Part shown: positions 25,431-35,058 of the stretch, piece by piece | Layout of the letters: each line of letters opens with the position of its first letter | Numbering within the stretch: position 1 is the first letter of the stretch | Assembly (NCBI GenBank): GCA_910579225.1 | Contig: CAJTTI010000002.1 | Coordinates: forward strand, 62,001 to 126,000 | Source of the DNA: an uncultured Lachnospiraceae bacterium | Lineage (GTDB): Bacteria; Bacillota; Clostridia; Lachnospirales; Lachnospiraceae | Reading direction: 5' to 3' | DNA: 64,000 bases | The notes under the pieces: generated by a model | Told to the model about the DNA's origin: nothing | Seen by the model: the letters and a program-made list of their open reading frames with translations, nothing else | The model's database searches: none | Made by a program: the position numbers and the translations under genes

Positions 25431-26075
25431 ATGAAAAAAAGATCTGTATCAATCGTATTAACAGCGTTAATGGTGGCGTCTTTGGCAACAGCCTGCAGTG
25501 GTAAGCCGGACACAAAAACAGAAGCTTCTGCTCCAACTACAGAAGTTGAATCAGGAACAGAGCCAGGGAGTCAGACGGAACCAGAAACAGAGTCGGGGAG
25601 TCAGGCTGAACCGGAAACAGAACCGGAGAACCGGACTGAGGCAGAGTCAGAGAACCAGACTGAACCGGTAGACGAAAGTGCATCAGAGGAATTTACGCTT
25701 CTTGATGTTTCAACAGACATGATAGAAGCAGGCGTTTATGCGGTAAGCGAGGACGGGACGGAGCTTGTTTTTTCAATGTTTACCGAGCCTTCCGGAACAC
25801 CGATGGCTTCTTTGTTCATATTTTCCGCTGAAGGAGAGGGAGATGTAATCTGCGGCAGTTACACAGCTGAGAGTGAGACTGACGAAGATGGAATTGATTG
25901 GACGTTATTGACAGTTTCTGATGCTTATACAGGCGGAGAATTTGAGATTGGTTTTGGTGAGTCAGAAGAAGAGGTTTATATCTTTGATAATGAGGGAACT
26001 CCTTATGAAGGAGAGTATCTTACCAAAGATGAGACCATTGATTACATGGGAACGGCTGCAGCACTTATGGAATAG
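25431..26075 (+). CDS. Glu-rich linker lipoprotein
   Basis: A 214-residue exported lipoprotein: signal MKKRSVSIVLTALMVAS ending in a lipobox ATACS (Cys at about 23). Residues 25-85 are a low-complexity Glu/Thr/Gln linker (repeats of EPETESGSQ type), then a compact C-terminal domain of about 125 residues with many strands (TLLDVSTDMIEAGVYAVSED). The function is unknown; the linker probably spans the cell wall. GGAGG precedes the ATG. A second lipoprotein with an acidic linker lies at 35998. Confidence 0.7.
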   Translation: MKKRSVSIVLTALMVASLATACSGKPDTKTEASAPTTEVESGTEPGSQTEPETESGSQAEPETEPENRTEAESENQTEPVDESASEEFTLLDVSTDMIEAGVYAVSEDGTELVFSMFTEPSGTPMASLFIFSAEGEGDVICGSYTAESETDEDGIDWTLLTVSDAYTGGEFEIGFGESEEEVYIFDNEGTPYEGEYLTKDETIDYMGTAAALME

Positions 26076-26127
26076 CCGCATGCTTTGAACCAAACGAAAG
26101 TAAATTTTTATAATTAGGAAGCAATAG

Positions 26128-26150
26128 AGCCGGCCAAAGTGTCGGCTTTA
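26128..26150 (+). terminator. Short terminator-like hairpin
   Basis: AGCCG and CGGCT arms followed by TTTATCT, after the lipoprotein gene; a weak candidate. Confidence 0.4.
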
Positions 26151-26274
26151 TCTGTTGTTGGTATCCGGCATATCAATACAAGATTCGATTTGATTGTGAT
26201 TGCAGACTATGGTATCATGATTTTGTCAAGTAACGCGGTTCTTTAGTGAAGATTTGTATGTGGAGGATGGTATC

Positions 26275-27363
26275 ATGCGGATTGCAGTTTGCAGTGAGAA
26301 CGAGAAGGAAGTTTCCCGTATCAGGGAATTGATTACAAAGTATCAGATAAGCTGCGAAGAATCGATTATCTGCCATTATTTTATAAACAGTATAGATTTT
26401 TTGTGTGAGCTGAAAGGCGGGGAGTATGATCTGGTTTTGCTGGATGTTGTGATGCCGGAAGTCAGCGGATTGCAGGCTGCACAGGAGCTTCGGGAACTGG
26501 ACAAAAATGTCCGGCTTATTTTTGTGTCTGAATCACCGGAGTTTGCGGTGGAAAGTTATCATGTGGGGGCGTACTACTATCTGTTGAAACCAATCGATGT
26601 AGAGTCCTTTTTCGCGTTGCTTGACAAGATCAGAGGAGAATTGTCCGCACAGGTAGAGCAGGGTTTTATTCTTAAGAGCAGGGAGGGTGTTGTATGGATT
26701 GCTTTTTCGAGACTGGCGTACGTAGAGGTTAGGAACAAGAATGTATTTTTTCATCTGGCGGATGGAACTGTCCGCGAGAAGAGTGCTGCTTTGGAGGACT
26801 TTGAGGAAAGATTGCTGTCAAGACCAGAGTTTTTGAAGACACACCGTTCGTATCTTGTAAATTTGATTTATATTCAGGCGATTGACGTCAATTGTGTCAA
26901 AATGAAGAATGGGCATAGTGTTCCGGTATCGCGCCAGAGGCGTAGTCAGGTTCAGGATGCCTATATGCGGTTTCTGTATCAGGCAGGGACAAAAGAATCT
27001 GTATTTACTGCCGACAGGTTGGAACGTTCTGATGGTCCCTGGCGGATCTTGCTGGTAGACGATGACCCGGCTGCCCGCGCGATATGGGGTAATATCCTGA
27101 GGGAACATGGATGTATGGTACAGACAGCAGATAATGGAGAAAATGCGTTGAAGCTGGCAGCGGTCAGCCCTTGGGACTGCGTGCTGTTGGATGTGATGAT
27201 TCCTGGTGAAGATGGGTTTGCGGTCTGTGAGAGATTTCATCGGCTCATGGATACTCCTGTTATTTTCCTAAGCAGTCTTACGGAGTCAGATAAGCAGGTG
27301 GAGGGGTTTGCAGCCGGTGGTATAGACTACATTACGAAAGATACGCCGGCGGAGCTTTTTTAG
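26275..27363 (+). CDS. Tandem-receiver LytTR response regulator, ended by an in-frame TAG
   Basis: The 362-residue product has three parts: a receiver (about 1-120, phospho-Asp in YDLVLLDVVMP, Lys in LLKPID), a LytTR DNA-binding domain (about 130-235, with FLKTHRSYLVNL), and a second receiver (about 255-362, DDDP pocket, CVLLDVMIPGEDG, ITKD). The TAG at 27361-27363 falls where an OmpR-type regulator would continue, and the same frame goes on into a winged helix (27364-27714). The fused two-regulator design is unusual. ATG 26275 has GGAGG 8 bases upstream. The kinase at 27780 is the likely partner. Confidence 0.75.
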   Translation: MRIAVCSENEKEVSRIRELITKYQISCEESIICHYFINSIDFLCELKGGEYDLVLLDVVMPEVSGLQAAQELRELDKNVRLIFVSESPEFAVESYHVGAYYYLLKPIDVESFFALLDKIRGELSAQVEQGFILKSREGVVWIAFSRLAYVEVRNKNVFFHLADGTVREKSAALEDFEERLLSRPEFLKTHRSYLVNLIYIQAIDVNCVKMKNGHSVPVSRQRRSQVQDAYMRFLYQAGTKESVFTADRLERSDGPWRILLVDDDPAARAIWGNILREHGCMVQTADNGENALKLAAVSPWDCVLLDVMIPGEDGFAVCERFHRLMDTPVIFLSSLTESDKQVEGFAAGGIDYITKDTPAELF

Positions 27364-27714
27364 GCAAAGGTGGAGACACGTATCCGACTGTCCATGTCGG
27401 AGCAAAGGCAGCTGCGCTATGGTCCCCTTCTTTTGGATTTGACAAGACGCAGGGGGTTAATGGGGGAAAAAGAGTTGTTTCTTACACCGACGGAATTTGA
27501 TATTCTGTACCGTCTTGCGGAACATACAGGGCATATTTTTACACCGGAGGAAATTTATGGAATGATATGGGCCGGACGGCCCTGGGACGGCGGGCAGCTG
27601 GTACAGATGCATATGTCGCGGCTTCGGCGGAAATTGGATAAGGCGTGGGAAGAACATCGTTTTATTGAGGCTGTATGGGGGCAAGGCTATCGATTTGTGC
27701 CTGCAGAGGTATGA
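27364..27714 (+). pseudogene. OmpR-type winged-helix domain after the in-frame TAG
   Basis: The frame continues from the preceding regulator with no shift. It encodes a complete OmpR/PhoB DNA-binding domain: FLTPTEFDILYRLAEHTG, the MHMSRLRRKLDKA block and a final GQGYRFVPAEV. No ribosome site with proper spacing precedes the possible GTG at 27370, so the domain is probably made only by read-through of the TAG or not at all. A single base change at 27361-27363 (for example CAG to TAG) would explain the break. Confidence 0.65.
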
Positions 27715-27779
27715 TGTAAGAATCATATACTTTTTGTCTCCGTTTTCATATGATTTCATGTGAAAAGAAGGTATGAGAT

Positions 27780-29705
27780 ATGAAACAATACAGAGGGTGG
27801 CTGCGGTTATTGTCAGTGCTGGCAGCAGTGGTGTCCTTTTTCATTCTGCTTTTTTATGAAGATAACAAATATCAAACGCCGCCTCCTTACGGAAGATCCG
27901 GTGTGATTCATCTGACTGAGGCGGATCTGGAACGGAAGAGTCCTGTTTTTCTTATTGATGGATGGCTGCTGACGGATGGGCGTGTGACAGATAAGCCCAC
28001 TTATATTGGGGAGTTTTCCAATCTACAGAGAGGGAATCCGGCAGTTTCGCCTCATGGGCAGGCGCATTATGAGCTGATACTGCGTTATGATGGGGCAGAC
28101 CGGATTGTAGAAGTTGATTTCCCGCAATTGTATTCCAAGTATACAGTTTTGGTGGATGGAACAAAGCTTGCCGAGGGAACAGGCAGCGGGCAGATTACGT
28201 TTTTGCTGACAGCAGGAGATCATATTTTGGCGGTGGATACTTTGTCGAAACTGGGGTATTACAGCGGAATGTATTTTCCGCCTGCATTGGGCACGGCTGA
28301 GACGCTTTTTCGGGTGAGCAGCATCCGAAATTTTGCTTATTCGGCAGCCTTTTTGATTCCTCTGGCGTTGGCTGTATTTACGCTTTTTTTATGGCGGACG
28401 GGAGGAAGAGCGGCCAGATGCTTTGGAGCGATGTGCTGTAGTTACGCCCTGTATATGGTACGGTATTTTGTATTTCAGTTATCGTATTTTGTTTCTCTTC
28501 CCGTTGTACCATACTGGTTTCTGATCCAGAGTCTGGCTATGTATAGTCTGTGTTTCTGCGTTGTACGGCTTACGGTTCTGACATCCGGTTCTGCCTGCAG
28601 CAAAATGTGGCGGCAGATACGGCTGCTTCTGCTGGCGTTATCAGTCGTTTTGCTGGTGCTTAGCCTGCTGACTCCGTTATGGTTTCGGGCAGTTTTCGTT
28701 CATGGCAGGCTGACTGATTTTTATTATATTGTTACTTTTTGCACCGCCGCTTTTTTCTCTGCACGGAGTGTGACAGCGCAGAACCGGGCGGGATGTTATA
28801 CACCGGTCTGTTGTATGGTATTCGGAGTTGGTTTGGTGGATAATCTTTTCTTCTCTAATTGTTTTGAACCTATTTATTTTTTCTGGCAGTTTGAGTGGTG
28901 TGGGCTCTTGCTTGTGCTGCTGTTTGGAGGCATGATGGTATCGCGCAGCCGACATATTTTAAAAGAAAATGATCGGCTGACCAACCACCTGGAGGAACAG
29001 GTGAAGGCGCGGACAGAGGAGGTTACACAGCTTTTGAATGAACGCAAGGCGTTTTTTTCTGATATGGCGCATGATTTAAAGGCTCCGGTATTTGCTACCC
29101 AGTCTTTTATTGAGGCGATTCGAAGGAGCGGTGTGGGAGTGGATGCAGAATTGCAAAATTATCTTGATCAGGCCCAGGCAAAGCAATGGGAAATGGCAAG
29201 GCGCTTTCAAGGGCTCTCCAGGATCAATGCGCTGGATCAGATTGATGAGGAGCAGATTTTGGTGTCTGTCAAGGAAATGCTTTCGGAGATTTCTGCTGCT
29301 CACTCAGGGGAGGCAGAAGTGCAGTCTGTGTATCTGATGGTGGAAGTGCCGCCGCAGGATGCATATCTGATGGCGCAGCCGGAAAAATTGAATATTCTTT
29401 TTGAGAATCTGATCTATAACGCTCTTAGAGCGACGCCGCCTAATGGGCGTATTACAGTATCTGCATATACAAAGAACGGCAGAATCTGTGTGACAGTGGA
29501 GGACACTGGCTGCGGCATTCCGGAAGAGGAACTTTCTCTTGTCTTCCGGCGGTTTTATGTGGAGGCGAATAATAACGGGACAGGAACAGGTTTAGGGTTG
29601 TACATTGTCCATGGAATTGTAACAGAACTGGGAGGGACCATAGAGGTGTATTCCACGGTGGGGAAAGGCACAAAATTTGTTATGGAATTTCCGGAGTATA
29701 ATTAA
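27780..29705 (+). CDS. 7TMR-DISM-like membrane sensor histidine kinase
   Basis: A 641-residue kinase. An N-terminal helix is followed by an extracytoplasmic domain (about 35-180), seven hydrophobic helices (about 190-385), a coiled-coil link, a HisKA domain with the phospho-His block MAHDLKAPV at about 435, and a HATPase domain (NLIYNALRATPPNG, EDTGCGIPEEEL, GTGLGLYIVHG). The layout fits 7TM receptors with diverse intracellular signalling modules. It follows the tandem-receiver regulator by 65 bases and should phosphorylate it. The signal sensed is unknown. Confidence 0.8.
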   Translation: MKQYRGWLRLLSVLAAVVSFFILLFYEDNKYQTPPPYGRSGVIHLTEADLERKSPVFLIDGWLLTDGRVTDKPTYIGEFSNLQRGNPAVSPHGQAHYELILRYDGADRIVEVDFPQLYSKYTVLVDGTKLAEGTGSGQITFLLTAGDHILAVDTLSKLGYYSGMYFPPALGTAETLFRVSSIRNFAYSAAFLIPLALAVFTLFLWRTGGRAARCFGAMCCSYALYMVRYFVFQLSYFVSLPVVPYWFLIQSLAMYSLCFCVVRLTVLTSGSACSKMWRQIRLLLLALSVVLLVLSLLTPLWFRAVFVHGRLTDFYYIVTFCTAAFFSARSVTAQNRAGCYTPVCCMVFGVGLVDNLFFSNCFEPIYFFWQFEWCGLLLVLLFGGMMVSRSRHILKENDRLTNHLEEQVKARTEEVTQLLNERKAFFSDMAHDLKAPVFATQSFIEAIRRSGVGVDAELQNYLDQAQAKQWEMARRFQGLSRINALDQIDEEQILVSVKEMLSEISAAHSGEAEVQSVYLMVEVPPQDAYLMAQPEKLNILFENLIYNALRATPPNGRITVSAYTKNGRICVTVEDTGCGIPEEELSLVFRRFYVEANNNGTGTGLGLYIVHGIVTELGGTIEVYSTVGKGTKFVMEFPEYN

Positions 29706-29761
29706 AGGCCTGCCGTAAAATGGCAGCATATCAAGATTCTGGGGCAGCCCTTTGATTCCTG

Positions 29762-31111
29762 TTATCTGTGCAGGATATGCCGGATTTTCGCTGCAGTCCG
29801 GTGAAGCAGGCGATATCCGACCGCCTTGCCGGCAATTGTTCCGATACAGCCGGCGACCGCGGCTGCTGTTACCAGGAGCAGAGGGGTACGGTTGCCATGT
29901 ACTGCCGTTTGTTGTGTAGTCAGTTGCTCATTGGGCAGAACCGGGATGTTTGGGGTTTCATTTTTATCTTCTGCGGCATGGACCACAAAAGAGGCAGAGA
30001 ATGGATTGTTCTTCTGACTTTCGGCGGGTGTATCGGCAGATATGCTCTGAGATGAATTGGGTGGCTGTTCCCAGGAACCGTTCTCTGTATCTGTGTCTGA
30101 GTCCGACCGTTGTTCTTCGTGCTCATTCTCTCCGCTTGGGTCTGGGCGTTGTTCGCCAGAGCTGCTTTCTGTATTTAAGACCGGTTGCTGTTCTCCCTGG
30201 CTGTCCTTCACTCCCCAGTCCGACCCTTGTTCTTCCGGCTGTTCATCCGGCGTCTGGGGCAGGTTTGGGCGCTGTCCTTCCGGAGTACTGTCCCCTTGAT
30301 TGCCGGCCCCGGCGTTTCCTTCATTTCCGCCGGCGCCGCTGAGTTTCGGAAGGTCAGGAAGCGTTTCATAGATATCTGGCCAGGCGAGGATGAACTGTTG
30401 GCCGTCGTAGATGCCGCCTTCAATTTTCAGGCCGATATAGAACGGCACGGGAGTCTCTCCTGCAGTTTCGGCTTCCAGATAAGAACGATAAGGCTCCTGG
30501 TTGGTGCGCAGCACAAGTGCATAACCGCTGTTTGCAGATGAGAATGGAGCATTCATCTCTTCTAACAATGAGAGCCCGGGCAGTTCTGACCACTCTGATT
30601 CGCCTTCTGTCAATATATAGGCTTGTATAGATGTGGCGCCTGTGGGCTTTTGGGTTAAGGCTATTTTCAATCCGTCTCTTTCTTCTCTTAGCACGCCTGT
30701 GGAAGTGCTGTCTTTCGGACTGGTGTTCAGGACCAGCCTGACCTCGTCTGTGGTTGGAGGCGTGTTCAGGCTCAGCGGTTCATCCAATTGAAAGATGCCA
30801 AGCGGTGTGGATACCAGAGTACCGGCGGGAACCAGGATTTCTTCTGCGGCGTCCGGGATTGTTATGCTTTCGCCGGCAGCAAGGCGGGGAAGAGACAGGG
30901 GTTTCCAGGTGACCGGACAGTCAACTGTGCCGATCGCCAGGCAATTTGGTCCATACTTGAAATGGATATCAACAGGCAGCGTATCCGGCAAAAGTGCGGA
31001 TATATCATCGGTTGTAGCGTCTGCGGCTACAGTGAGCTGGTATCTGCCGTATCCAAGATAGCGGTGCGGAGAGGTTGGGTCTGCTTCTGTCACATAGATG
31101 GCAGAGGAAAA
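29762..31111 (-). pseudogene. Surface protein, C-terminal part after an in-frame TAG
   Basis: In the same frame as 31112-31651. From an ATG-equivalent at 31093 the frame runs 443 codons: a beta-rich region, then a long low-complexity linker rich in Gly, Pro, Gln, Glu and Ser (about residues 255-385), and a C-terminal hydrophobic helix LLLVTAAAVAGCIGTIAG with basic residues after it. No LPxTG sorting motif is visible; the protein would be held in the membrane by this helix. No good ribosome site lies before 31093, so separate translation is doubtful. Confidence 0.6.
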
Positions 31112-31651
31112 CTAGGCGCTGCGTTCTGCCCCTTCCGGGACCGGCTGCGGGCTGCCGCGCTCAATCACTGCGCACTGCGTATCGTAGGTAAGACCGCTTT
31201 TTATGGTAATGCGCAGCTTTACATATAAGCAGTCGATTTTTTCTTCCAGGTAGCTTTTCAACGGTTCGTCGGTATTGAAGAGACAGGGCTGATTTTGCAA
31301 TCCATATAACTTGTCTTCGTCATCCGTGTTCAGATTGGACAGGTTCCATTCGCTGATTCTGGCGTCTGTCTTCCAGTTCTCCCCATCCCAGGAGTACAGC
31401 GGTTGGATCCGGATGATGTCTGGTGTAAAATCCATAAAAGTACCGATTACTGTATACCCCATCCAATATTCCAGACGGGCATGGAACGGGGGTGCTTCTT
31501 CAGGCATGATTTCATCAGGCGCTTCTGTGATATTCTGTTCTGTTATTGTCCCTTCCGGCGTCGAGTCCGTTTCTGCTGCAGTTGTCGGAAAGCTGTTGGA
31601 CAGAATCAATACTGCTGTAAGAATTGCTGCAAGTCTTTGTTCTGTTTTCAT
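31112..31651 (-). CDS. Surface protein, N-terminal part with signal peptide, ended by TAG
   Basis: Starts with a signal peptide (MKTEQRLAAILTAVLILSNS, cleavage near TTAAE) and 150 residues of an acidic beta-rich domain (HARLEYWMGYTVIGTF, IRIQPLYSWDGENW). The TAG at 31112-31114 stops the frame, but the same frame continues directly (FSSAIYVTEADPTSPHRYLG) into the rest of a roughly 629-codon protein. As it stands, only a 179-residue secreted fragment would be made. The gene lies between two signalling systems, so it may be their target. Confidence 0.65.
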   Translation of the reverse strand: MKTEQRLAAILTAVLILSNSFPTTAAETDSTPEGTITEQNITEAPDEIMPEEAPPFHARLEYWMGYTVIGTFMDFTPDIIRIQPLYSWDGENWKTDARISEWNLSNLNTDDEDKLYGLQNQPCLFNTDEPLKSYLEEKIDCLYVKLRITIKSGLTYDTQCAVIERGSPQPVPEGAERSA

Positions 31652-31879
31652 ATGTATCCAATCATTCCTTACAATTTTTAGAAAAACCAATTTACCATTC
31701 ACGCAGTTTCGGCTACATTTCGTGCGGATGGCAGTTATAGGGGTGAATGCCTGTTATACTAACAATAATTCTGTGTTTTATAATCATAATAAGAAAAAGT
31801 TAATGTGTCAAGCATTGATATTATATTCAAAATCATGAATGATTGCTTCGAAAAAGGGATGAAAGGACGAAGTTGTTTT

Positions 31880-32617
31880 ATGATAAAAGTTGCATTTTGT
31901 GATGACGATTTGTTTATATTGGACGAGTTGAAAAATATGATCAGTCGGTATTGTACAAAACGCAGTCAGGAGATTAGGTATACTGCTTTTTACAGTTCTC
32001 TGGAATTGCTGACGGAAATTGAAAAAGGTACACACTATGATGTCCTGTTTCTGGATGTTATTCTGCCAGATGAAAACGGGATCAATATCGCAGGAGAAAT
32101 CCGGCAGTATGACAGTACTGTCAAAATTATTTTTTTGACGTCGTCTTCCGAGTTTGCAGTACAGTCTTATACAGTTGATGCATATTTTTATCAGATGAAG
32201 CCAATCTGGGAAGAGGATTTTTACAGATTGATGGATTCTGTTATATCCGAATGTCGAAAAGAACAGCGGTACAGTCTGATTCTGCGTTGTAAAAGCGGAA
32301 TCACACGGATTGATCTGGACAGGCTGGAATACTGTGAGGTTCTCGGACGCGTCTTGCTGTTTCATATGGAAAATGACAGGGTTCTGGAAGGGATAGGAAG
32401 TATGGATAAATTATATAAGCTGTTGTCAAAATATAAAAATTTTGTACGTCCGCACCGCTCGTTTTTGGTTAATATGGAGTATATTCAAAATATTTCTTAT
32501 AAGGTAATTATAATGGAGAGTTTGGCGAAGATTCCCATTCCCCATGGAAAGTATTCAGAAATCAAAAATATGTATCTTGAGTATATGTTTGGAAAAAAAC
32601 AGGTGTCTATATCATGA
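31880..32617 (+). CDS. LytTR-family response regulator (AgrA-like)
   Basis: A 245-residue regulator with a receiver domain (FCDDD pocket, YDVLFLDVILPDENG phospho-Asp block, conserved Lys replaced by the segment YQMKPIW) and a C-terminal LytTR domain (FVRPHRSFLVNMEYIQNI). It is coupled to the GHKL kinase that follows by an ATGA overlap, so the two form an AgrCA-type pair. I prefer ATG 31880, with GAAAGGA upstream, over a longer frame from 31805. It resembles the LytTR half of the regulator at 26275, so the two loci may be related by duplication. Confidence 0.88.
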   Translation: MIKVAFCDDDLFILDELKNMISRYCTKRSQEIRYTAFYSSLELLTEIEKGTHYDVLFLDVILPDENGINIAGEIRQYDSTVKIIFLTSSSEFAVQSYTVDAYFYQMKPIWEEDFYRLMDSVISECRKEQRYSLILRCKSGITRIDLDRLEYCEVLGRVLLFHMENDRVLEGIGSMDKLYKLLSKYKNFVRPHRSFLVNMEYIQNISYKVIIMESLAKIPIPHGKYSEIKNMYLEYMFGKKQVSIS

Positions 32618-33882
32618 TCAGCATTCAGTTTATCAATCTTACTTCAGTGGGTATTTTCGGTATGGTGCTATCCGCAGCATTCTGTGATATCTCTTGGACG
32701 AGGAAAAAAGTTGCTGCTATGTCGTGTGACATTGCTTTGATTTTGGTGTTTCAGGGAATCATTTATTTTGGGGTTCGTGCAGATATCGTGGATGAGATTT
32801 ATCCATTGATTACACATATTCCGTTGACAGTGGTCCTCTGTGTCCTGAACCGGACTTGTGTCTGGCCGATCGTCTCGGTACTGACCGCCTATCTCTGCTG
32901 TCAGCTGCGGCGATGGCTGGCGTTACTGATTGTGGCCTTATTTGCAGGCGGTTCTGTCATGCAGAATACTGTCGAACTAGTTATAACGCTTCCGATTTTG
33001 CTGGTTTTAATATGGTTTATTGCACCGGCTGTTCGTTCTGTTTCCCACTATTCCATTTCATTGCAGGGCTGGTTTGGACTAATACCGGCATTATATTACG
33101 GTTTTGACTATTTGACGCGCATTTATACAAATCAGATGCTGGAAGGGGTTCTGGTTGCTGTAGAATTTATGCCCTTTGTGTGCAGTGCGACCTATCTGTT
33201 TTTCGTAGTTTACACTTCAGAGGAACGGCGGAGCCGCAATCGGCTTGAACAGACGCGGGCAATCTTGAATCTGCAGATGGAGCAGGCTGTCCAGGAGATT
33301 GCCATGCTTCGGGAATCCCAGGAGAGAACCAGTATCTACCGCCACGATATGCGTCATCATATGCAGTACCTTTCTTCCTGCATCGAGAATGGACAACTCA
33401 GGCAGGCGCAGGACTATATTCAGAAAATATATTCTGAAATCGAGGCAAATAAGATTACTGTATTCTGTAAAAACGAAGCTGCAAATTTGATTTTCTCTGC
33501 ATTTGCAAAGCGGGCTGAGGATTGTGGGATTGTCATGAAGATCAGGGCAAGGATTCCTCAGCTTCTTCCTGTGTCTGAAACGGATCTGTGCGTGTTGTTG
33601 TCCAATGGGTTGGAAAATGCGCTGTCTGCTTGCAGAGAACTGAGAGAAAAGGGAGCGGCAGGGGAAATCAAAGCCTCCATATATGAAAAAAACAGAAAAC
33701 TTTTTCTGCAGATCGTTAACTCCTGTGATGGAGATATTCTTTTTGACCATGGGATTCCTGTCACAAAGAAAGCCGGTCATGGGATAGGTGTGCAAAGTAT
33801 CTGCGCTATTGTGGAACAGTATGGAGGCATGTACACCTTTTCAGTGAAAAACGGACAGTTTGTTCTGCGAATTTCTATATGA
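32614..33882 (+). CDS. AgrC-like GHKL sensor histidine kinase
   Basis: A 422-residue membrane kinase with about six N-terminal transmembrane segments (1-200), a phospho-acceptor block SIYRHDMRHHMQYL at about 245, and a GHKL ATPase domain with LLSNGLENALSACREL and GHGIGVQSICAIVEQYGG. This is the AgrC/ComD-like class that often senses peptides. It overlaps the response-regulator stop by four bases. No autoinducer peptide gene or AgrB is visible nearby, so the signal must come from elsewhere or be of another type. Confidence 0.88.
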   Translation: MISIQFINLTSVGIFGMVLSAAFCDISWTRKKVAAMSCDIALILVFQGIIYFGVRADIVDEIYPLITHIPLTVVLCVLNRTCVWPIVSVLTAYLCCQLRRWLALLIVALFAGGSVMQNTVELVITLPILLVLIWFIAPAVRSVSHYSISLQGWFGLIPALYYGFDYLTRIYTNQMLEGVLVAVEFMPFVCSATYLFFVVYTSEERRSRNRLEQTRAILNLQMEQAVQEIAMLRESQERTSIYRHDMRHHMQYLSSCIENGQLRQAQDYIQKIYSEIEANKITVFCKNEAANLIFSAFAKRAEDCGIVMKIRARIPQLLPVSETDLCVLLSNGLENALSACRELREKGAAGEIKASIYEKNRKLFLQIVNSCDGDILFDHGIPVTKKAGHGIGVQSICAIVEQYGGMYTFSVKNGQFVLRISI

Positions 33883-33958
33883 AAATGATCATTGTATATT
33901 CACTGCACAATAATTTTGTTGTAAAATGTAGAAAAAGAGATTTATAAGGAGATCTACG

Positions 33959-35044
33959 ATGTCGGCGATACACGAATACAAGTGTCCGTGCTGCGGCGGA
34001 GCCATTGTCTTTGACAGTACGATACAAAAAATGAAGTGTCCATTCTGTAATACAGAATTCGAGATAAAGGCGCTGGAAGATTATTACAATGAGCTGAGTA
34101 ACGATCAGACAGACGATATGAACTGGCAGATGACTTCGGGAAATGGGCGGCAGGAGGGTGAGTTAGGAGGACTAAATGCTTATATCTGTCAATCATGCGG
34201 TGGTGAGATTGGATGTGATGAGAATACGGCAGCGACTTCGTGTCCGTTCTGTGGAAACCCGGTAGTCCTGGCAGGAAGGCTGTCAGGCGCATGGAGACCG
34301 GATTTTGTGATTCCGTTCAAAATGGATAAAGAAGCTGCAAAAGCAGCGCTCAAAAAACATTACGAACGAAAACATTTGCTTCCCAAAATATTTAAAGAAC
34401 AGAATCACATTGATGAAGTGAAAGGGATATATGTTCCGTTCTGGCTGTTTGATGCCGGCGTCGATGTCAGTATGCGTTATAGAGCAACCAGGGTCCGTAC
34501 ATGGAGCGACAGCAGATACCATTACAAAGAGACAAAATTTTATGCAGTAAGCCGGGGCGGAAAGCTTGGATTTGAAAAAGTTCCTGTAGACGGTTCTTCC
34601 AGGATGCCTGACGATCTGATGGAGTCTATCGAACCGTTTGATTTTTCAGAAGCTGTGGATTTTCAGGCTGCATATCTGGCAGGTTATCTGGCGGATACAT
34701 ATGATGTGAACGCAGAAAAGAGTATAGAACGCGCCAACGAGCGGATTCGGGAAAGCGCGGAGAACGCATTTAACGAGACCGTCAATGGGTATACGACGGT
34801 TATAAGGGAGTCGTGCAGTATTCGGCTTAAGAACAGTAAAGCAATCTGTGTTCTTTTTCCGGTATGGCTGTTGAGTACCACATGGAACGGCCGGAATTAT
34901 CTTTTTGCTATGAACGGACAGACTGGCAGGATGGTGGGAGATCTTCCCATGGATAAAGCTGCATACATAAGATGGCTGTCTGGTCTGACAGGGATTATGG
35001 GAATGGTTTTGTTTGCTGTTTCCTATCTGTTCTGGCTGTCGTAA
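33959..35044 (+). CDS. Zinc-ribbon membrane-anchored protein
   Basis: A 361-residue protein with two N-terminal zinc ribbons (CPCCGGAI..CPFCNTEF and CQSCGGEI..CPFCGNPVV) followed by a domain of about 200 residues and a C-terminal membrane helix (LTGIMGMVLFAVSYLFWLS). Similar proteins are labelled TFIIB-type zinc ribbon proteins in databases, but this is not a transcription factor by evidence; the function is unknown. TAAGGAG precedes the ATG. It is followed within 14 bases by the TPM-domain gene, a pairing I recall as common in Clostridia. Confidence 0.75.
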   Translation: MSAIHEYKCPCCGGAIVFDSTIQKMKCPFCNTEFEIKALEDYYNELSNDQTDDMNWQMTSGNGRQEGELGGLNAYICQSCGGEIGCDENTAATSCPFCGNPVVLAGRLSGAWRPDFVIPFKMDKEAAKAALKKHYERKHLLPKIFKEQNHIDEVKGIYVPFWLFDAGVDVSMRYRATRVRTWSDSRYHYKETKFYAVSRGGKLGFEKVPVDGSSRMPDDLMESIEPFDFSEAVDFQAAYLAGYLADTYDVNAEKSIERANERIRESAENAFNETVNGYTTVIRESCSIRLKNSKAICVLFPVWLLSTTWNGRNYLFAMNGQTGRMVGDLPMDKAAYIRWLSGLTGIMGMVLFAVSYLFWLS

Positions 35045-35058
35045 GGGGGAGATGGAGG

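Noticed and set aside
27355..27363. TTTTTTA as a -1 frameshift site at the split response regulator
   Set aside because: The winged-helix domain continues in the same frame as the receiver, so a frameshift would leave that frame; only read-through would join them.
26275..31651. Genome-wide recoding of TAG as an amino acid
   Set aside because: Many clear genes in the window end properly with TAG (stops at 1333, 6356, 11102, 15688, 26075, 36600), so general recoding is unlikely; local mutation or rare read-through fits better.
31704..31736. CAGTT pair as a LytTR operator before the surface protein gene
   Set aside because: The two copies are 28 bases apart, while LytTR sites are usually about 21-22 bases apart, and the match is only five bases.
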